Positions 1-11,319 are shown, counted from the stretch's first letter. The stretch: DNA of 64,000 bases from Liriodendron chinense (GCA_003013855.2 ML058548.1:1488001-1552000), one strand, 5' to 3'. Made by a program: numbers and translations. The notes: generated by a model not told the origin, from the sequence alone.

Positions 1-114
1 TACTGCTCATCCTTACTGTGTCAGAGCAGCTCAGCTCTGACACAGTCAGGCTAATCTGGACCAATCAGAGAAGTGACGAGCATCTGCTAGGTTTCAACAG
101 AGGATCAAGACTCT

Positions 115-500
115 TGTATAGTATATCCATACTGTCCATACGTTTCTCCAAATCATTTTAGGGCATAGGATTAAAAATGAAACATATCCAAATCTCTTGT
201 GGACCATACTACATGAAACAGTGGTGATTGACCATTAAAAACTTCTGACATGCAAACCAAAGTTTCTGCCAAGCTGATATTTGGTTTTTCCCTACATCTT
301 GGTCCATGTGACATTATCAACCGGTTGGATGGTAAGTAAAATTTCCAGTAGACGCTATGAAGTTTTTAATGGTGGGTGTTCAATCACCACTGTTTCCTAT
401 AGTGTGGTCCACCTGAGATTCGGATCTGCTTCATTTTTTCCCTGATGCCTTGAAATGATATGGAAAAACAATGGACCGTGTGTATATACTACACATACAT
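115..500. mobile_element. Fold-back MITE-like repeat 1
   Basis: Two arms of roughly 130 bp are inverted copies of each other around a ~100-bp centre. The left arm reads ...caaatctcttgtggaccat... and ...gaaacagtggtgattgacca.... The right arm carries their complements near 380-420 (atcaccactgtttcct, tgtggtccacctgagatt). The outermost match is tagtatat near 123 against atatacta near 485. There is no coding capacity. I could not fix a target-site duplication, so the ends are approximate. The arm sequence recurs in repeats 2 and 3 and in the LTR of element E. Confidence 0.6.
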
Positions 501-639
501 ACATAAAAGTGGGCGTGTTGAGGGAGGCCAGGGCCGCACCTAATCCGCTCCCACCGCGCCCACATCTCTAGGCAGTTGAACGTTGCGAATCATATTGAGT
601 AACTCAGTAGTAAAGTATTTGGTGTCTACTTTAATTTAT

Positions 640-986
640 TTACTTTATCCACTCCGTCCATCCATTTTAAAAGGGAATTTTAGGTGTTGAGCCCAAAAAT
701 CAAGTAGACTACACGACAGGAAAATTTGTGAATTCAACCTCAACCATTGAAAAGTTCTTGGGGGGCCATGAAAGTTTTGGATCAAGCTAATATTTTGGGT
801 TTTTCCGTCGTCCATGTCTTTTTTTTATCTTATGAGCAGGTTGGATGACAAATAAAAATCACTACAGGTCCTAGAAAGGTTTTCTCTGGTATGGTCCACT
901 TGAGCTTTATATTTAATTCAGTTTTTGTCTCAACGCCTAAACTGAGCCGTAAAAACGGATGGACGGAGTGGATAGACCACATAAAT
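640..986. mobile_element. Fold-back MITE-like repeat 2
   Basis: The terminal arms are inverted: tatccactccgtccatcc near 649 matches ggatggacggagtggata near 957-974. Inside, the left half has agcccaaaaatcaagtagac and the right half has tggtccacttgagctt, continuing the inverted relationship with more divergence. It is the same family as repeat 1. It has no coding capacity. The ends are approximate and no TSD was established. Confidence 0.55.
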
Positions 987-2275
987 TCAAGGTGAGCCCC
1001 ACCGAGTTTATTCAGTACGATAAAAGGGTAACGAGTAACTCAGTACGCAATCCGATTTCCCTAGCGTGCGGTAACTACCAATTTAGAGAATCTAGTATAT
1101 TTACTATATTATTCTTAAGCTTACACGTGTCCTTTTCTATATTCGTCATTCAGTCAATCAAACAGCTTGGAGGATTGGCATTACTGCTGATGGTTTGGCA
1201 GTAGGAGTGTACTGTCTCGCATGTAATACACATAATTCGTTGCGTCACACATGTGAAAATACAATATCTGTGAATCATCAGAACCATTCATCAAGTAAGA
1301 AAAACTACTAGAACGTTAAAAAAGTCAAGGAAAATGGATAGGCTTAGAAAAATGATTAAAGGGCCGTATTCAATGTGGCATGTAGATTATCTTGTAAGTG
1401 GATAAATCTTACTTTATCCAGGTACTTTCTTAGTATTCTCTAGTGGTTACCTGATAAATGGCTCAGATTATTCACATGTGTTCTATGTTGGCACGTGTCA
1501 AACGGAGGCTTACGTCCATCTTCCTGCAAGCGATTACACTTTAACGTTCCTCCTGTTGGTGGGCAGTTTCTGGTGCGGGTCCGCTGATACTTTGATACTC
1601 CGGCAAAGCATGGTAGATGATACAAAGGCACTTGAAAATTGTACACGTGGCATACTTAAAAGCCAAACCAAACCGTCCATATGCTGAGGTCTTCTTTAGA
1701 TATTTTCTAAGTTAATTATTATACTGAATTAATATCGATTATTTGAAAATTATTAAACGGTCTATATAAAAATAATCAAGGGTTTGGATTTAAGAGTGGG
1801 ATTTGTATAGATCGAAGATTATAATCATATAATTAGGATTGTTAAGGTTTCATTACCCATGATCTATAACTTAATTTAAAGATATTCCACGTGTATAAAA
1901 GCAAGTGCCTGTGTATCATCTATCTCATTCTGCCGGAGTATCAAATAACTTCCGTGTTGAGACCAAACATCATACGTGGAGTAAAAAGGCTGACACTACG
2001 TTCCTCGTATTCATGGCTGTTTCAATTATTGTTGGAGTATTCATGCTGTTTCAATTATTGTTGCGGTAGACAAAAGTGGATGGATTCGCGCATGGAGAGA
2101 TTGCGGAAATGATTCGCACAATACGTGCCAACGTGATGTACGTGTCTTAGATGGTGGACAGAAATAGATATGGTAGTCAACTAGTCATGTTGATGAGAAA
2201 ATCGTTGGTGAACAGTTTTCAATGATTACAATGTCCAATGGTTCTATTTGTTTACGCGCATTTTCTACGCCCTGA
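987..2275. other. Non-coding flank, no gene recognised
   Basis: Short open frames here have no recognisable domain and overlap low-complexity or AT-rich sequence. The only local structure I see is a ~30-bp tandem duplication at 2006-2066, built on gctgtttcaattattgttg. Confidence 0.5.
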
Positions 2276-2280
2276 CTGAC

Positions 2281-2800
2281 GGGCGTGAATTAGGTGTTAC
2301 CCCGGGAACAGATTAGTGTTACCCCTATCGTATGGCCCACACGGATGATATTTTGTATATCCACCCCGTCCATCCTTTTCTACAGCCCATTTTAGAATGA
2401 TGTTTTAAAAATTATGCAGATCTAAGTCTCAAGTGGACCATACCACTAGAAACAGTGTGATTGAGTGCTCCACCATTAAAAGTTCCAATGAGCCCATAGT
2501 TAGGTTGTTCTAATGTTTATTTTCAATCCAAGCTCTTGATAATGCCAAAAGGTCTTGATGAAGGGAAAATATAAATATCATATTGAAAATATAAATGTTT
2601 TTAATTGTTATTCATCACTCTTTCTAGTGGTATGGTCCACCTTAGATTTGGATCTTCTTAGGGTTTTGGATCACATCCTAAAATGATATGAAGAAACAGA
2701 TAGACAACGTCAATATATAAAAAATACATCAATATGGGCTCCACACAGTTAGGGTAACACCCACTAAGCTGTTCCCAGGGTTAACACCTAATTCACGCCC
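2281..2800. mobile_element. Fold-back MITE-like repeat 3 with TSD CTGAC
   Basis: This 520-bp element begins gggcgtgaattaggtgtta and ends taacacctaattcacgccc, a long terminal inverted repeat. CTGAC flanks it directly at 2276-2280 and 2801-2805. The inverted structure continues inward with the family's module (tctcaagtggaccatacc near 2430, ggtatggtccaccttaga near 2630). No transposase is encoded. The superfamily is not clear from the termini, and a 5-bp TSD is not diagnostic. Confidence 0.7.
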
Positions 2801-2805
2801 CTGAC

Positions 2806-3503
2806 ATAGACCATTCAAAGGCTGCCATAAGTGTAGCGCGTGCCTGTCGGTGACAACTACTAAATCCAACCGTCCAACACCAAATTTAGTGAGGAGCAGA
2901 TCAAGGCCACTCATTCTAGCTTTCAAAATCCTAGAAATCCCCTGTATGAAGTAGCTGATATGTAGAAAATATAGAACTAACGAGAGTCTCTTCAAGGGCC
3001 ACCCGTCTAACTAGTTGCCCTTTGGCTGTTAGTAGGCCCATTTTACCTGGCTGTTAGAGCCAAAAGCACAAAAAAGTAAGCCTATAGCCTATTGGGTGGC
3101 CCTTCAATGGCTGCTTGTCTAGGTCTATGTAAACCACACAACAACAGTTCCCGAGACAGTTAACAATAGTAAGCAATAGATGTATATGGGCCCAAGGAAG
3201 GAAAAAAAAACTATAGAAAGGGTTTCTTAGGGTTTTGGGTGTGCAAGGTGCATGTGCGGTGCTTAATTGAGATCCTGATTGCACTAAAACTCTACCCGAT
3301 TTAGGAGATAATTATCAAAGAATCTGTTAAAAGACGAGAAATCGAGGACATCTATCTATCTTTTTGGTAGAAAAAGGTATTTGATTTTCCATTTTTCTTC
3401 CCACATCTAATAAGGCAATTTGCATTCACACACCCAACACACGCCCGCACACTCACACAACAATGGGTGCTCAAACCTATGACTTCATGTTTCTTGTGAG
3501 TCT
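2806..3503. other. Non-coding flank, no gene recognised
   Basis: AT-rich sequence with a CA-rich patch near 3425-3462. No open frame here shows a recognisable domain. Confidence 0.5.
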
Positions 3504-3511
3504 ATTACTGA

Positions 3512-4168
3512 TAGGGCTGAAAGTCGGGTGGGTTGGGTTGGGTTGCGTTGGGTTGGGTCGGGTCGGGTTGGTGCCCAACCCTAACCCAACCCATGGTTCT
3601 TATACCTCAACCCTAACCTAACCCAACCCAGCCCAACCTCGGGTTGGGAATTCTCAACCCAAGCATGACCCAAGCGGGCTCGGTCGAGTTAATCGGGTTG
3701 GTCGAGTTGATGCATGCTAATATTTTCGTTATTACATTAGTCTAATACGTTTCAATACATGTCTTATTTTTTGTACCTATGACTTTATTAATTATATATG
3801 TAGTTATTTATTATAAAGCATTTCACTTTTTTAAAACAAATAAGCTAAAATATACAATAATTACTCTTTTAACAAATATCAAATTTCAAACATTATAAAT
3901 TTACTTACTAAAATAATATAAACTAATAAGTTTGCTTAATTAATGTATAGTAAAATTCCAAGTAACTTGTATATAGATCAGGTTTGGGTTGGGTCGGGTA
4001 ACTCAAGACCTCAACCCAAGCCCAACCCAAACGTTATCGGGTTGGTGTTTGTATAGCCCAAGCTCAAGCTTGGGTCCGATACTTCCTGCCCAAGCCTAAC
4101 CCAATGTCGGGTCAGTCACAGGTCGGTCACGGGTCGGTCGGGTTGAACCCGTCCAACTTTCAACCCTA
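3512..4168. mobile_element. hAT-like non-autonomous element (MITE)
   Basis: The left end tagggctgaaagtcgg and right end ccaactttcaacccta form an imperfect terminal inverted repeat. The flanks attactga (3504-3511) and attatcga (4169-4176) match at 6 of 8 positions, as expected for an aged 8-bp hAT duplication. The arms are GGGTTGGG/GGGTCGGG-rich and the centre (about 3710-3960) is strongly AT-rich. No transposase is encoded. The superfamily assignment rests on terminus style and TSD length, so it is tentative. Confidence 0.6.
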
Positions 4169-4244
4169 ATTATCGAGCCATAAGCCATAGGGTCACAAGC
4201 AATTTTCCTTTCCCATCTATATTCTTTTTTTATTATTTACTTAC

Positions 4245-5348
4245 TATTCACTCGCCTTAAGTGCAATGCTGCAATGTAGTAATAATTCTCAGTAAGACCG
4301 AGGTTGATCCATAGGGAATTATGATAAACAAACTCAAACCATTCTAATAGCTTCAATCTCAGCAAATTTAAAATTTAATTTTAAGAATCAAGTAAAATAG
4401 TAACTTTGAGAAAATTCTGATAATTAATGGAACTAAGGCCCTAAGGATCCACTTATAGTAGTCTAATGAGAATTCATTCATCCAAGCATAAACACAACTA
4501 GATTCGAAGTTCTATCTCTCATCTAGTCGGAAGATTAGGCATTCAAACACAAACAATCCCACTTAAGTCAGAAAATAAGATTCTAGTTCTAATGAAGCAT
4601 ATAGAATTCAAACTTATAGCCTTTGAAGTAACAGTCATGCCAAGAGACTATAGCATGCTCTAGGGTTACAATAATTCGAATCTAATTGATCTAAACATGT
4701 CAATCTTAGAGAATTGCAAGGAACTCATGTCCGAAGTACATGAACTCTCATAAAACATCTAAAAATACCAACTTTATTCAAACTAGACCTTAAAATCCAA
4801 ACATTAAGTAAAGGTACTTGAATTAAAGAATTCTACATTATAACTAGCTACAAGCTTCACCTCTTAGCCATAGCTAAGAGGTTCTAGCCGAGCATCATCA
4901 TACTTCAACTAGAAACAATGAAAAACTACTAAAGAACATAAAAAATCGGAATTAGAGGAGTTGTAGACGCTCTACAATATCCTCTTCACCTCCCATGACT
5001 TCCCAAGCCTTTATGATGAGTTTAAATCGAGCATTAGGTGTCCTTTTATAACATTGAAGCTCCACCACCTCAGAATATTTCAGAAGTGAGTAATAACTTA
5101 CGCAGCGTATGAAAAATCAGAGCTTGAAGAACAAGCTGTTGGAAATTAGGAAAATTCCAGATTTTGTGCATGGTAGACCGGTCTTGACCAGTTGATTAGG
5201 TCTGGGCGTTGGTCCAGAAAGCTCCAACACTTACCGGAGTGGGGTGTAATTGTATGCCGATCGGTCTTGACCGGCAGGCCCATTGAACTTGCTGATTTTT
5301 TTCTCTTCTTTCTCCCTTCTCTCCTTGCTTCTTCTTCCATTGTCTTAG
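4245..5348 (-). repeat. Element C left (3') LTR, part 1
   Basis: Aligns with the right LTR from 63009 (shared aaccgaggt/gatccaca, catccaagcataaacacaac, acaatcccacttaagtcaga). It is interrupted at 5348 by element A and resumes at 39616. It keeps the hairpin acctcttagc/gctaagaggt (4859-4882), a TATA-like tccttttataac near 5040 (read on the minus strand), and two degenerate GACCGGTC-type sites near 5177 and 5256. Confidence 0.85.
5344..5348. repeat. Target-site duplication of A, left copy (CTTAG)
   Basis: cttag directly precedes the tgtagaca start of the 5' LTR. The identical copy at 39616-39620 directly follows the 3' LTR. Confidence 0.9.
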
Positions 5349-5569
5349 TGTAGACACCCCACCTTTGGCTACACTGTTGGTAGAGATAGCTGGTTGAACG
5401 GAGAACCATACCCCCAAATCCCAAGTCCAAACTCAGCCAAACTCACCCTTGTAAGCCCCATTCCATAGCCCAGTTTAAGCCTGAACCCAGTCAACCCAGT
5501 CCTAAAAACCACCCTGAAAAACCCCCCATAAAAAAGGCCAGTCAAAAAATCCCAAAAAAAGTCAAACTC

Positions 5570-5735
5570 GCTGAGTCAACCCGCTGAGTCAACCCGTCGA
5601 GTCAACCCGTCGAGTCAACCCGTCGAGTCAAAACACCGAGTCAACCCGTCGAGTCAACTCGTAGAGTCAAACCACCGAGTCGACCCGCTGAGTCAACTCA
5701 CTGAGTCGACCAGCGAGTCCAACAGCAGCCCCGAG
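5570..5735 (+). promoter_or_regulatory. W-box-like minisatellite in A's U3
   Basis: About a dozen copies of a ~14-bp unit of the type cgtcgagtcaacc, varying to ctgagtcaac, gagtcaaa and gagtcgac. The reverse complement GTTGACTC contains TTGACT, a WRKY W-box core; nine copies keep AGTCAA. The array ends about 100 bp upstream of the TATA box, where an LTR enhancer would sit. The 3' LTR copy (about 38310-38450) has a different copy number. WRKY binding is inferred from the motif only. Confidence 0.6.
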
Positions 5736-5831
5736 GGAGCGACAGTACTCGCTGGAAACCGAGGAGCGGCCGTACGGGCGGCCCATGGCAGGCCGCTCGG
5801 AAAAAATTACGAGAGTGCCCCTCTCTGCTGC

Positions 5832-5838
5832 TATAAAT
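5832..5838 (+). promoter_or_regulatory. TATA box of A's LTR promoter
   Basis: tataaat in the context gctgctataaatacccccc. It is the only clear TATA element in the LTR and follows the GC-rich motif and W-box array. Transcription would begin about 30 bp downstream, placing the U3/R boundary near 5865 (inferred). The same sequence lies in the 3' LTR near 38566. Confidence 0.65.
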
Positions 5839-6501
5839 ACCCCCCTCCCCTTCTCATTTCAACATCCCTTCGAGTCCAGTGCAGTCCGGGTGCGATCCGA
5901 ATCCCCTTTCCCCTTTAGCCCATTTTTCCACCAAGGAGAGCCCGAGTGAGGAGAGTCTAGCCCTGGTCCAGCCCAGCCTGACCACTGGTCCAAGCCTCCC
6001 AAGCCATCCAAGTCTTGATCCAGCCACTCGAAGCCGACCCTTGCGACACCTCCGTCCACTCAGCCACTCTTTTCCAGCATCATTTCATTTGCATCTAGCA
6101 TAAGTGCAACATTTACTTTTCTTCCAATCCTCCTGCTTCACTACAAGCACCTTGATTCTTTAAGCACACTGCATATGTCTTAAATTAAGCACCTGTCAGT
6201 TCGAGCGTATGCTCTGGGCTTGCCCGTTGTTGGAACCTGCCCATCAGAAACTCTTACTGTTCAGACCTGCATTCACGTACATATCACTATAAGCACTTTG
6301 AATATTCAAGCACACAGCATGCATCATCTCGCATAAAGCACCTGTCAGTTCGAGCGTACGCTCTGGGCTTGCCCGTTGTTGGAACCTGCCCATCAGAAAC
6401 TCTTACTGTTCAGACCCGCATTCATGCATCATGTCATCCATGAGAATATACGAGGATTAAACTAGACTTTCAAGTATTCGATCGATTCTGTGAAGTAGAG
6501 A

Positions 6502-6517
6502 CCGTACTTCGGTACGG
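6502..6517 (+). other. UUCG tetraloop hairpin in A's LTR
   Basis: ccgtac-ttcg-gtacgg is a perfect 6-bp stem closed by a C(UUCG)G tetraloop, an exceptionally stable RNA loop type. It is downstream of the TATA box, so it would be in the transcript. It is unchanged in the 3' LTR at 39231-39246. Confidence 0.6.
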
Positions 6518-6889
6518 GCAGTGTGTGGGGTGCTTAACCTCTTCCCACCCTGTAACCGTGATCCCTTACCTTGAATCTCTGGCCGCAGATCAACAGGAGT
6601 CATTTTAGAGGAAGGAATCTTCGGATTCCCTTCTCTAACGTTTCTACGGGGTCTAGCCGACTGTAGATTCGAAGTAACTGGCTAGTGGCGACTCTGGTCT
6701 TATATAAACACACTTAAACATATCCAGCTTAACACGACAACCAAACGAAGCCCTCGAGAACGAGGCAAGCCAGTGGCACAAACGGCGATTTCGTACTCAC
6801 GCATCCTCATCTCCTTCTTTTCCGAAAGGAAAGGGGAAGGGAGAAGACCGTCGTATGGGAGCGTGAAAAATCGGCGAGGGTCCACAGAA

Positions 6890-6907
6890 TGGCGACTCTG
6901 CTGGGGA
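6890..6907 (+). other. Primer-binding site of A (Ogre-type, tRNA-Arg)
   Basis: tggcgactctgctgggga begins 3 nt after the 5' LTR end. This is the PBS type I know from Ogre/Tat elements. It primes minus-strand DNA synthesis. Confidence 0.8.
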
Positions 6908-7176
6908 GTAGCTAGTCCCACTAGTCGTTGTCCGACTTGAAAAACAGAATCCTTCCCGTACTTGAAAGTCACTAATCCTCATACAATCTCATCTGCATAG
7001 CATTCTACCCAAAACCCAAAACAAACAAAAAATAGAAAAATCCCTAAACCAAAAAAAAATAGAAAATTCCAAAACCCAAAAAGAATATAGTCCTCACCAT
7101 TGCGCCTCCTCGGGCTCAACGTGTTCGGAGACAGCTTCCCTTCCGCAGCATAATCCGCACTCGGGCTCAGCAAGCC

Positions 7177-10100
7177 ATGTCCGACCACGAAGAAGAAACT
7201 CATCACTTCCCTGCTCTTGAAATGATCGAAGCGCAACCTCCAGCGCAACAGCCCGTTGACAATACGCCAATCATACAAGAATTGGCACAAGGAATGAGAG
7301 CAATGCAAGAAATGCTCTTGCAATTCATGCAAGCACAAACCACCGCAGCAGCCAACAATCCGGTTGGCCCAGTTCAGCAATCTCAACAACCATGCCGGAT
7401 CCCTCCGGCCTCCAGTTCAAATCAAGCACAACCATCGGAGTCTGCCCAAGACTACCGACAGCAGCCTCCTCAGCCCTTTGCTATGGGGCATCCTTCTCAA
7501 TACCCTCCTGCAACAACGGGGCCATCTCAGAGCATCCCAGTCGCAGGGACATCCAGTCAGCTTCCAGTCAATCTTGCAAACAACAATCTCAGTAGATCTC
7601 AGCATGTCCCCGCCGATGGGACACCTTTTCAATTCTAGCACATCCCCACCGATGGGATTTCAATTCAATTTTCAGCAACAGGGACAGCACTGGCGAATGC
7701 CCACAATGGGGGTCAGTGTCAAGCCCACATCAATCAGCGGACAGTGGCGAATACCCAACAAGGGGGTCACTTCCCAGCATCTCAGCCTCCTGCAAACAGG
7801 AGCACTTTTCAATTCCAGCGCATCCCCGCCGATGGGATTCCAGTTAATTTCCAGCAATCTTCAATTCAGCAAAATCCAGTTAATTTCCAACAATCTTCAA
7901 TTCAGCAAAATCCAGTCAATTTCCAGCAAATTCCAGTTCAACCTTCAGTACAGTCTCCAGTTCAGTTACCATCATTTTAAGCACCAGTTCATCAGAATCC
8001 AGTTCAGTCATCAAATCAATTTCAGCAACCCGCGGTTGCTTTTCAGCAAGCCCATAGGGTCGAAGACATCGACCATTATGCCGAAGAAGAACGTGCCTTA
8101 CTCCAGGAGGCACCAGTCGCTCGAACAGATCATTCAGGACTGGACGAGTTGCGGGAGCAGTTCCAGATCTTGCAAAATCAGCTTCAGCGACAACAAGGAA
8201 TTGATCTACCTTCGACCAAGTTCAGAGACTTGTGTCCTTTCCCAGATGCTCAGGTACCTCAAAACTTTGAGGTTCCAAAATTCAAAAGATACGATGGCAG
8301 CGGTTGTCCCACAGCACATCTCAAGGCTTTCTGTGGAGAGCTGAGTGCAATTGCAGGAAATGAAGGGGCCCTCATACGTTTGTTCCAAAAGTCTCTGAAG
8401 GGCGATGCCCTAGATTGGTACACTTCATTGGACTGCCACCGCATCAGGACATGGGAACAGCTTTCCCAGGCTTTCGCCGACAGATTCGCGTACAATCTCA
8501 ACATGGCACCCAGAAGAGCCGACCTCGCAGCTCTCAGGCAAAGGAGTGATGAAACACTATCAGCTTATGTGGGTCGCTGGCGAGCTATGGCAGCTCGAAT
8601 GCGAACGCCTATCGACGACGAAGAACAAATCTCCATGATTGTTCATTCAACATATCCAGGCATATCCGGGTATCTCATCTCGCATCCATATGCAAATTTC
8701 TCACAATTGATCCGTGCTGGAGAGCAAGTCGAAGCAGGAATTCGGGCCGGGACAATCTCCCCATGGCCTCATCAAGCCACTCCAATCAAAAGGAACAAAG
8801 TGGAAGGAAGACCTATCGGGCACGGGAATGGAAACCGCAATAGTTCTCCTCCCCGCCCAACAGAGGTAAACAACATCAACACCACTACTCAAGGAAATCA
8901 ACGTGCTCCCCCACAGGGACGTCAACAGTATCAGCAGAATCAAGTTCAGCATCAGCCTCAGCGGTATCAGCCACAACCGAATCCTCAGCCACAACCACCT
9001 CGACAACAGCAGCAGTTCAGAGGAAACGGTCAATACTCATATCAAAATAGGCAAAACTACAGGGAGTCCAGGAAATTTACTCCCCTCTCTCAACCACTCA
9101 GTCAAGTCATGGCTACTCTAGTGCAGAAGCAATTACTTACTCTAATGGCACCTAGGCCTCCTCCTCATCCTCTGCCACTGAATTACCGAGAAAATGAGTA
9201 TTGCGCCTATCATCAAGGACGTGGCCACGCCACTGATCGATGCTATACTTTGAAGAATGCCATACAAGACCTGATTGATGACCGCAAGATCGTCATCTCG
9301 GTCCCTGGAACTTCTCCAGCAGCTTCCACCAACATCCTTCAGAATCCTCTGCCTCAGCATCCAACGGACCCCAGTTCGTCTCGTGGCCCTGCAGTCAATA
9401 GTATAGAAGAAGGGGACCATCTCGATCGCTTCTTCTCCCCCATCCAATCCATTCACGCCTACACCTATGGGCCGACAAATCCTCCTCCAATCTTGCAAGG
9501 GGCAGGTCCCTTCCCTCCTTCAGTCCTCGAGCCAGTAGTACTCGAAGGAGCACTTCCATACAATGTGCCAGGGGCGCCTTACGGCCCCTCATGTTGGGAA
9601 CCAGTCGTCTTGGAAGGAGCACAATCATACATTGAGCCCACATACGAACCTGTCATCTTGCAAGGGGCAACTCACGAACAATCCAATCCACAATGGAAGG
9701 ATTATACTCATCAACAGCAAGAGCCTGTTATCTTGGAAGGAGCTCCTCCATTTGAGCCAGTCATATTGCAAGGGGCAAATCCCGGAGGCGTGTCAATCAC
9801 ACTACTACAGCTGGGACGAACAGAGAAACCTCCTGCCATATCAAGAGGACCAGTATTCATTCCATGGGAGCCTCCTGCCCCAGGAACAGTCAAGCTAGGA
9901 CCACGACCTTATGTGGTCTATGAAGACAAGCCTCGATACTACCCCTTCAGCACAGGCAACAATGTAGTTCTCAAGGCAAAAGCTCCATACGAGGAAGATC
10001 TGGTACCCACACCAGCACCGTTGCAAGAACCGGTGGTCCTAGAAGGCAAAAGGGAGGAAAACTACAAAGAGGTTCCATGGCACTATCCAGAATGTGCGGA

Positions 10101-10257
10101 AGTGGGGAACATGAATCCCAATGGGCGTTGCATCCGAAGAGATAATCAGAACAGAGGGGATCCCAAAGGCGCTCTCTCAGGCCTCGGCAACAAAAATGAA
10201 GCCGCATACGATGTGGCAACTCAGCTCAAGTCAATCCCTGCACAAATCTCAGTATAG
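7177..10257 (+). pseudogene. gag: Element A gag (Tat type), interrupted by stop codons
   Basis: Capsid precursor. The frame opens at ATG 7177 with an acidic MSDHEEE start. It is cut by TAG at 7636-7638 and TAA at 7978-7980, continues in the same frame, and ends at TAG 10255-10257. The capsid core lies around 8270-8740 (PKFKRYDG..., GDALDWYTSL). A C-x2-H-x4-H-x4-C knuckle lies near 9205-9246 (CAYHQGRGHATDRC), the CHHC form typical of Tat rather than the usual CCHC. The N-terminal part is Q/P-rich with duplicated PADGTPF-like and NFQQSSIQQNPV units. The C-terminal part carries seven EPV(V/I)L(E/Q)GA-like repeats (9484-10050). The next stretch, PR, is in the same frame, so the 10255 stop could be decay or a readthrough point; decay is more likely given the others. 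Confidence 0.85.
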
Positions 10258-11319
10258 GAGCTACTCTGCATATCTCGCATACACCGAGAAATATTTGCCA
10301 AAACCTTGAGCGATGCTCATGTCTCCTCCGATACGGCACCAGAAATGATAGCTTTGATGATTGGACAACTCCTGGCTCCGCGCGCCATCACCTTCACAGA
10401 TAATGAGTTACCACCAGAAGGACGAGATCACGGGCGATCCCTCAACATAGCCTTACGATATAAAGACCTCTGCGTCCCACTGGTCCTTATCGATAATGGC
10501 TCAAGCTTAAATGTCTGCCCACTCAAGACCGCGGAACGACTAGGAATGAGTCCTTCTTCATTTCGACCCAGCACCATATGCGTTAGAGCATTCGACAACA
10601 CCCGCCGATCAGTGGAAGGGGAGGTCGACATAGAGGTACAGATAGGTCTAGAAGTTTCTACCATCACATTCCAAATCCTGGATATATCAGCCTCTTTCAA
10701 CATGCTGCTCGGACGACCTTGGCTGCACAAGGTTGGAGCTGTGCCATCAACCCTGCATCAACGAGTGAAGTACATCTGTGGAAATCAAGTGATCTCTATC
10801 CACGCAGAGAAGGAGCTCATCATTCCTTCCAACACTGCTGCCACTGAACCAGACATCCCGGTCATCGATATCCAGCACTTTGAAGAAGACATCCCATTTC
10901 ACAGTTTCGAATTTGAGACTGTGAACTCTATCGCCAATCCAGAACCGATAAGGGTGGACCGTGTCTTCTCACCGGCAGAGCGTCTGAGCCTCAAATACCG
11001 AATGAAGAATCACTTCAAGTCCAGAAAGGTACCGCTGGTATATAACCAACGCAAATGGGGACTCGGATACAGGTCAACATTCATGGACAAAAGGAGGAAG
11101 AAATTTCGGTGCTCACCCATCCAGTTCGTCAAGCCAGGAGAACCTTGCAAAGATCCAGGAGGGAATCAACCGACTACGCTACACAAAGGCCTCCCGATGA
11201 GCCTAGTTTGGGCCACGTGGCCCCCCATTCGATGGGATCAGATTCTTGAACCATCTAAGCCTCCAGCAGAAGAAGAAAAGGATGAAGACGAAGAAGGAAG
11301 TCAAATACAGCAGCTTTAG
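10258..11319 (+). pseudogene. pro: Element A protease region
   Basis: Same frame as gag. It contains a retropepsin-like active-site segment, LVLIDNGSSLNVCP, near 10480-10515 (D-N-G-S in place of D-T/S-G-A) and the matching MLLGRPWL segment near 10700, as in Tat proteases. It cleaves the polyprotein. The stop TAG at 11317-11319 separates it from RT, and the frame then reopens unchanged. Ogre elements are known to have an intron between PR and RT, so this stop could lie in a spliced region, but I cannot demonstrate splice sites. Confidence 0.75.

Larger units (their letters stand above)
5349..6886 (+). repeat. Element A 5' LTR (1538 bp)
   Basis: Starts tgtagacacccc and ends gagggtccaca. It aligns end to end with 38093-39615, with about 28 substitutions (~2%) plus indels concentrated in the GAGTCAAC minisatellite. 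It contains that minisatellite, a TATA box, two ~150-bp imperfect tandem units (about 6140-6426, each with cctgtcagttcgagcgta) and a UUCG-type hairpin. Confidence 0.93.

Noticed and set aside
597..1046. gagtaactcagta direct repeat at about 597 and 1034 as a long TSD around MITE 2
   Set aside because: It lies tens of bases outside the visible terminal repeats on both sides, so it does not abut the element; coincidence or an older event.
959..1204. 81-codon open frame starting in fold-back repeat 2
   Set aside because: It begins within the MITE terminal repeat, has no recognisable domain and no coding-like composition.
3520..3600. Telomere-like GGGTT repeats
   Set aside because: The repeat is GGGTTGGG/GGGTCGGG, not the plant TTTAGGG array, and lies inside a TIR-bounded element with flanking duplication.
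7364..8344. 326-codon open frame overlapping A's gag
   Set aside because: It is an alternative-frame shadow over the Q/P-rich gag repeats; the true frame carries capsid and knuckle motifs.
10255..10257. Programmed stop-codon readthrough between gag and PR of A
   Set aside because: Other in-frame stops in gag and after PR show general decay, and no conserved readthrough context is evident.
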